Shown: in pieces, positions 58,661 through 64,000 of the stretch | Numbering within the stretch: position 1 is the first letter of the stretch | Layout: the number at the start of each line of letters is the position of its first letter | NCBI GenBank assembly: GCA_014529385.2 | Contig: CM043954.1 | Coordinates: 5,519,306-5,583,305 of the forward strand | Length of the DNA: 64,000 bases | DNA from: Adiantum capillus-veneris | Lineage: Eukaryota > Streptophyta > Polypodiopsida > Polypodiales > Pteridaceae | Direction: 5' to 3' | Translations under genes and position numbers: made by a program | Notes under the pieces: model-generated | Told to the model about the DNA's origin: nothing | The model's database searches: none | Seen by the model: the letters and a program-made list of their open reading frames with translations, nothing else

Positions 58661-60225
58661 AGAATGGTTGAAAATAGTAAAGAGAGTGACATTAATGTTG
58701 ATAGCTTTGATTTTGCTAATGAGCAAGATACTAATGATGTCCCTATGCTTGTTAACTTCCTTGTTTCTAGGCTTCAACAAGCCATGGGCAATCCATCCCC
58801 CCAAACTAAAGTGCAACAGCAGTAGCCTGCTCATGGGATTACCCCACCATGACAAGAGAGTACCTAGGAAGCCTCCTTGTAAGGCTCCCAAAAGAGGCCT
58901 CTCTGATTCGGGAAGAAGAAGAGGATCCATATGAAGCACTCAGAAATTTGCTTCTTGATGACGCATGTCCTTCTCAAAGGAGAACTCAAGAGCCCCCACC
59001 AAAGGAACGAGAAAGAAGTGAGTCTCATGCCACCTCGACGGAGATGAATCCACAAAGACGGCAGGATAAACACTCTCCATCACCTCCTGACGGAGAAGAC
59101 TATTGCACACTTCTCCACACCATAATTCAAAGAGGGGTGACAAAAAGCAAGAGAAGAAAAATGCAAGAAAGAGGTCACCCTTTTCTCCATCTTCTTCATC
59201 CTCTTCCTCTTATGAAAGTGATGGTGTAGACAAAGAAGATCAAGGCAAGAAAGAGGCAAGAAAGAGGTCACCCTTTTCTCCATCTTCCTCAACTTATTCA
59301 TCCTCTAAAGAAATCAATGGTGCAACTTTTGAACCATCAAAAAGAAAAGGCCATAGGAAATCCTATGTTGTGTGGAAGAGGTCGTCCAAGCTCAAGAAGT
59401 TCAAAGAGGGAGGAAAGAGCATCTCTTTCCTTACCTACAATGACACCTTTGGTGCTACAGACAAAGTCTTGGCCTTTATCCAACAATTCGATGCAGTGTT
59501 TGGAGATGAGGGCTTCGCGGAGTCCTCTAAGCTACTCCATGTAGCTATTCACTTTCAAAAATCCTCCAGGCAATGGTGGTCTAGCATACGGGCCAATGGT
59601 GAAGCTCCATGAACATGGAAAGCTTTACGAGCTTCAATTATGAAGCAACTTTAGGCCACCGATGCCAAAGACAAAGTACTCACCGAATGGCGAAGCTTGA
59701 AGCTCTCTCCCTACGAATCCATCCATAAATATGTAGACAAGTTTTGGGATTTACATCTCAAAGCCACTATCTTCAAAAAGATGGATTTTAGAGAGCAAAA
59801 GCAACAATTTTGTGTGGGCTTAACTGAAGAAATGGCGGAGTATGTCAACTCCCAAAGGCCATGCACCATATCGGCGGTTATACACCATACTATGGTGGAT
59901 TCTCGAATCAATTTCCAAACAGGGGCTAAACGAAATTCTAAGCCCACCAAAAACAAGGGTTCCAATGAGCCTAAGGGGAAGCACAAAGTCTCCTAAGAGA
60001 AATTCCAACAAAGCTAAGGAGAAGGGAGTTTACAAAGGTAAAAACAAATTCTCTCCTGAAGAGCTTGAACGTTATCGTAAGGATAACCACTATTTCAAGT
60101 GCGGCGAGCAAGGGCATGTGTACCACTCTTGTCCCCAAAAGAATACCCTCCATGAGCCTCCTAGAGCTATCGTGGTTGAAATCCAAGAAGAGGAAGCTCA
60201 CCACAAAGGATCTCCTCTATGACAT
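58661..60225 (+). pseudogene. Chromovirus gag
   Basis: N-terminus MVENSKESDINVDSFDFANE. A Ser/Lys/Arg-rich linker holds two copies of KKxARKRSPFSPSSS (59155-59310). The capsid domain is at about 59430-59960: LTYNDTFGATDKVLAFIQQF, SRQWWSSIRANGEAP, LTEWRSLKLSPYESIHKYVD and KQQFCVGLTEEMAEYVNS. The knuckle at about 60089-60132 reads HYFKCGEQGHVYHSCP; the first Cys of CX2CX4HX4C is Tyr. Frameshifts near 58850 and 59990; stop at 59611. Confidence 0.85.
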
Positions 60226-60239
60226 GCTTGGGGAAAGGT

Positions 60240-60710
60240 AAGAGAACATGAAGATTTTATTCTCTTTGACCCTGGTTCTACTCATAATTTCATATCCACA
60301 GAGTTGGCCACCAAGCTAGGCATACAAACCTAGGAGATGGGAGATGTCCTACCCGCAGATGGTGCTTTCAAGGGGCAAGAAGCTTCAGTCACTCCCTTAA
60401 TTGGGAAATTGATGCTCCATGTCCAAAGCTATGTGGACAAAGAGGACTTCTTTATATCTCCTCTCAAGCAGAAGGATGTAATCCTAGGGGCACCATGGTT
60501 TGATCGCATGGCTGCCAATGTTAAATTCCTTGAAAGGAGAATCTACCTTAGATTCAAGGAAAAAGATATGTATATAGATGCTAAGAAAATGGGTAACACC
60601 ATACCCATAGTACATACGCAAGCTTTCAATAAGTCAATAAAGAGCTCTATTTTGGTGTACATGATTTTTGTTAAAGATTCTCAAAATGAACCTAATCCTT
60701 TAGCAAAATA
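60240..60710 (+). pseudogene. Chromovirus protease
   Basis: ILFDPGSTHNFIS (about 60263-60300) corresponds to LxDSGSTHNFIS; the Ser of D-S-G is Pro. A stop follows at about 60331. Then an open frame has VILGAPWFDRMAANVKFLERR (from about 60479), the closing ILG-x-P-W motif of gypsy proteases. Confidence 0.85.
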
Positions 60711-60719
60711 AAATAAAAA

Positions 60720-61960
60720 CAATCACAAGGAATTAGAGTTATCCAATTTTTTTAAGGGGTTTCAAGATATCTTTATTGATGACATCTCGAGCTACCTCCT
60801 AAACGAGGCAACGATGACCATGCAATTGAACTTCTTCTAGAAAGTTCACCGCCTAATGAACCTCCTTATAGAGTTTCTCAAGCTCAACAAGAGGAGATTA
60901 TGCGGCAGGCACATGAGTTAGTTGAGAAGGGCATGGATAGGCCTAGCGCATCTCCATTTTGCTCACCTGTGTTATTAGTACAAAAGAAAGACGACACATA
61001 TCATATGTGTGTCGACTATATAGAACTAAATAGGATCACTATCAAGAATAGGTTTCTTGTTCCACGTGTAGAAGACATATTTGATAAGCTACAAGGGTCC
61101 ACCTACTTCAGTAGGATTGACCTAAATAGTGGCTATCATCAAATAAGGATAGTTGATCAAGACATTGTATAGACCGCATTTTGCACTATGGTTGGTCTTT
61201 ACGAATATATTGTCATGACTTTTGGCTTGACCAATGCACCAGCCACATTCAACCGCTTGATGGAGAAGCTATTCAGGCCTCACCAAACCTTTACTGGAGT
61301 GTTCTTTGATGATATTATCATCTACTCTAATTCACTAGAGGAACACAAGTAATATTTCAAGTTCTAAGAGAGAATAAACTTTATGTTAATCGACAGAAAA
61401 GTGAATTTTTCTTGCAAGAGATTCATTATTTAGGTCACATTATCTCTCAAGATGGCTTCCAAATGGATCCATCGAAGTTAGAGGTAATAAAAGGATGGCC
61501 TAAACCAAGGAATCTTCATGAACTAAGGAGCTTTATAGGTATGTGTGCATACTATAGATGCTTCATAGAAAAGTTCTCACAAATTGCAAGACCATTACAT
61601 GAACTAACAAAGAAAAACGTTAGGTATACATGGTCTGCCAAGGAGAACAATGCTTTCAAAAAGCTTAAAGAGAAGCTTATCTCTCAACCTGTGCTTACAC
61701 TACCAGTTCTCTCAAAGCCATTTGAGGTCCAATGTGACGCTTTTGATGTTTTCCTTGGAGCTGTTTTTCTCCAAGAAGGGCATGCCATAGCCTATGACAG
61801 TCGAAGGCTCGACCCTATTGAGCAAGCTCTAGTCATATATGAAAAGGAACTCCTCGCAGTTCTACAATTTCATTTTCATACTTCTCACGTTGCTGGCAAG
61901 CATAATCTAGTAGCCCATGCACTCTCAAGACGGCCGGGAGTGAATGCGATTTCCATAGCA
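60720..61960 (+). pseudogene. Chromovirus RT and RNase H (internally deleted)
   Basis: RT: EPPYRVSQAQQEEIMRQAHE, SPFCSPVLLVQKKDDTYHMC, YFSRIDLNSGYHQIRI (catalytic Asp kept), [14 protein letters not shown], and [11 protein letters not shown] (YVDD/FDD type motif kept). A stop is at 61171 and a frameshift near 61345. RNase H from 61412: HYLGHIISQDGFQMDPSKL, SFIGMCAYYRCFIEKFS, FEVQCDAFDVFLGAVF, YEKELLAVLQF joined directly to HFHTSHVAGKHNLVAHALSRR. Gypsy elements have about 50-60 more residues between ELLAV and the AGKxN motif, including a catalytic Asp, so this is an internal deletion. Confidence 0.88.
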
Positions 61961-63041
61961 ATTCACAATGATCTATCTTCTATGATAGATGACTATGCTA
62001 TTCATCCCGATTTTAGAGATGTGATTTCAGCCCTTGCATTAGGGAAGAAAGACTATGCGTTACTATATGGAAATAGACTATGTGTTACTAACTCACTACG
62101 TGAAAAAGTAATGTATGAATCTCATGCTCCTCCTTATGCAGAGCATAGAGGGATTCATTCTACCCTAAAAGGGATTGAAACATATTTGTATTGGCCTACC
62201 ATGAAAGTAAACATACCAGAGTATGTTTCTAAATGTGTGGTATGCCAAAAGACGAAGTTTGATAAAGGGAAGCAACCTGGATTGCTTCAACTTTTGCCAA
62301 TCCCTAATTCACCATGGGAGAGCATATCCATGGATTTTATCTTTGGATTGCCTAATTCTATCCATGGCAGTACGGGAATATGGAAAATAGTAGAGTGGTT
62401 TAGTAAACAAGCTCATTTTATACCTATAAAAAAAACTACCAAATCCCATCAAATGGCAACCCTCTTCATATCACAAATCTTCAAGTACCATGGCTTGCCA
62501 ATGTCCATAGTGTTGGATAAAGATCCTAGAATGATAAGTAATTTCTGGCAGGGTCTCTTTGAGATTAGGGGCAAGGCTAAATTTCTCTTTGGCCCATCAC
62601 CTGCAAACGGATGGCCAAAGTGAAATAGCTAACCTAACAATTATTGATCTACTAAAAGCCTATGTAATGGAAGTAGATCAAAGGTCCCAATGGGAGAAGT
62701 ACGTACCCTTAGTGGAGTATGCCTACAATAACATTGTACATACTTCCACGGGAAAAGCACCTTTTGAGGTAATTGAGGGAAGATCAAAAAGTCCCCTGCT
62801 ACTTAAGGTACATGGGAATATCTTTGCTGGAGATGAGTATAGTCGCGACCTACAAGAACCTTTCCAGAAGATTAAGGATGCTATCTCTATCTCACAGCAA
62901 AGGCAAAAGGCTGCTGCTGATAAGCACAAAAGAGCCCAAGACTTTAAAGAAAATGATTGGGTCTTACTTAAATTTCTCAAGGCTCGAGGCATACGACGGG
63001 CAAGAATCCTACGGGACACCAAAAGTACTATGCTAAGTTAG
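61961..63041 (+). pseudogene. Chromovirus integrase
   Basis: The zinc domain has H-x-H in SHAPPYAEHRGIHSTLKGI and CVVCQKTK (62106-62265). The core has SMDFIFGLPNSIHG (first Asp), IVLDKDPRMISNFW (second Asp) and, after a frameshift near 62590, QTDGQSEIANLTI with the Glu kept. The C-terminal part reads KVHGNIFAGDEY and FKENDWVLLKF. The next frame (63030 on) has KLAKRYYGPFQ and LPSHWLIHNAFHVSLLKPY. Confidence 0.88.
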
Positions 63042-63214
63042 CAAAAAGGTACTATGGTCCCTTCCAGTTCTTACGCCAATCAATGAAATAGCCTATCAAC
63101 TCAAGTTGCCGAGCCATTGGCTCATACACAATGCTTTCCATGTGAGCCTACTAAAGCCTTACGAAGGAGAGCCACCTCAAGAACCAGCTATTGAAGACCC
63201 ACCGGAGATCGAGG

Positions 63215-63405
63215 ATCAAGAAGAGGTGTTGCAGCTCGAGTCCATTCTCCGACATGAAGACAAGGTATTAAAAGGCAGTAAGACTATCCGATGATATCTG
63301 ATTAAGTTTAAGAATTATCTTTTTGAAGATTCTAGATGGATGCAAGGCATACAATTAAAGGATAACCTAAACCTTGTCAATGCTTACAATGCTTCCTTAG
63401 AGTAA
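63215..63405 (+). pseudogene. Chromodomain at the pol C-terminus
   Basis: EEVLQLESILRHEDKVLKG, then SKTIR, a TGA at 63292, and in the same frame YLIKFKNYLFEDSRWMQG and IQLKDNLNLVNAYN. Matches the chromodomain pattern (E-x-I-L...YLVKWKxY...W). Chromodomains direct integration to particular chromatin. The aromatic cage positions Y, F/W and W are partly kept. Confidence 0.75.
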
Positions 63406-63763
63406 GAGAATACACAAATGTTTAAAATGAACAAAGTTTTTGTCTTATAAGACTGTCTTTTTTTCTTTATTGTGCAAAAAAATGAAGTAGTATGCATGCT
63501 TAGATCAAGTTTGCAGAGACAAAGTCTCCCAAACACCAAGTAGAGCTTGTCACTCTATTACGGAAGATTGATACGACTAATGTGCAAACATGCTTGCAGC
63601 AGCCTTAGGCTTTCAAGTGCCAAATGGATTAGTCATCCATTTTGGAATGATGTCCTAAGGTAACATAGGGATCCTCTACCCCGCTAGGAAAAAGGACTAA
63701 TGAATGGGCTTTATCTTCTCTACCCCATAGTCAAGGACGAATATGATTTCAAGACAGAGGTAA

Positions 63764-64000
63764 TGTCATAATAACGTAGATCTAATTCTCCTAAATTATT
63801 TTCTCATGTTAAATTGATCATTTAATACGGGTAAGTGCCACGGGAGAAAAAGCTAGAATAATGGTTAAGTTGGCAGATCAACCACAATAGGGATCCAAAC
63901 GAGGGAAAATAGGAATTCAAAGGGGGGCCATCTGCAAAAGAGAAATGCACAACAATGGGCTTTAAAGACCCTAAGGTTCAGCCCATTAAGACTTCCAAAA
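63764..64000 (+). repeat. Chromovirus 3' LTR, truncated at the window edge
   Basis: Starts TGTCATAATAACG and matches 50848-51090. Only the first 237 bp are visible. Confidence 0.92.

Larger units (their letters stand above)
50848..64000 (+). mobile_element. Chromovirus (Ty3/gypsy with chromodomain), split 5' LTR, 3' LTR truncated by window
   Basis: + strand element. 5' LTR at 50848-51214 and 56985-58251, PBS at 58253, gag from about 58660, protease, RT, RNase H, integrase, chromodomain near 63220-63405, purine-rich AAGACAGAGG at 63751-63760, and 3' LTR from 63764. The first 220 bp of the two LTRs differ at many positions and the first G of the 5' LTR is lost, so the copy is old. All genes are broken. 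Confidence 0.92.

Noticed and set aside
58849-59301. Overlapping minus-strand frames rich in Leu/His
   Set aside because: Antisense to the Ser/Arg-rich linker of chromovirus Gag.

Overview
The window is repeat-dense nuclear DNA of a land plant. I see no intact host gene. The evidence for a plant is the set of element families: Ty1/copia with a plant initiator-Met-tRNA primer site, a tRNA-Asp-primed Ty3/gypsy, a chromodomain gypsy (chromovirus), a CACTA (En/Spm) element with TNP2 transposase, an L1-type LINE and a Helitron. Very frequent long (GA)n and (GT)n tracts fit a large fern-like genome, but that assignment is inference from texture.

Layout. 1-4.07 kb: a decayed Helitron of the Helentron/Helitron2 kind (Rep, PIF1 helicase, then an endonuclease), + strand. 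5.14-10.75 kb: a copia element on the minus strand with both LTRs, PBS and PPT, inserted in a (TG)n tract. 10.75-14.44 kb: microsatellites, a fold-back microsatellite cluster, and a decayed RRM plus CCHC-knuckle (RZ-1-like) pseudogene. 14.44-38.12 kb: a minus-strand LINE cut in two by a 19.1-kb minus-strand gypsy element (18,637-37,722) with a perfect 5-bp target duplication (CAAGT). 38.1-42.08 kb: microsatellites, unassigned decayed coding-like DNA and a tandem repeat. 42.08 to about 50.3 kb: a CACTA element with two divergent genes separated by a 1.7-kb array of alternating 17-bp palindromes. About 50.3-50.8 kb: a relic of a retropepsin-like module. 50.85-64.0 kb: a + strand chromovirus whose 5' LTR is itself split by a 5.8-kb LTR element lacking gag-pol (51,215-56,979, target duplication GGGGA). 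The chromovirus 3' LTR runs off the window.

The large gypsy element is the most unusual object. Besides gag, protease, RT, RNase H and integrase it has (i) two consecutive HHCC-like modules before the integrase core, (ii) a second aspartic-protease-like DTG module after the integrase, (iii) a second, internal copy of its polypurine tract, (iv) an additional multi-domain gene in the envelope position between pol and the 3' LTR, and (v) a recurring palindrome (half-site GGTACACCGATCG) scattered in its non-coding parts and LTRs. The post-integrase DTG module has an independent degenerate homologue at about 50.3-50.8 kb.

Relative ages from nesting: the LINE predates the big gypsy; the chromovirus predates the LTR element inside it. 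Nearly all coding regions carry stops, frameshifts or lost catalytic residues. Alignments to remembered family motifs are by eye; no database search was possible.
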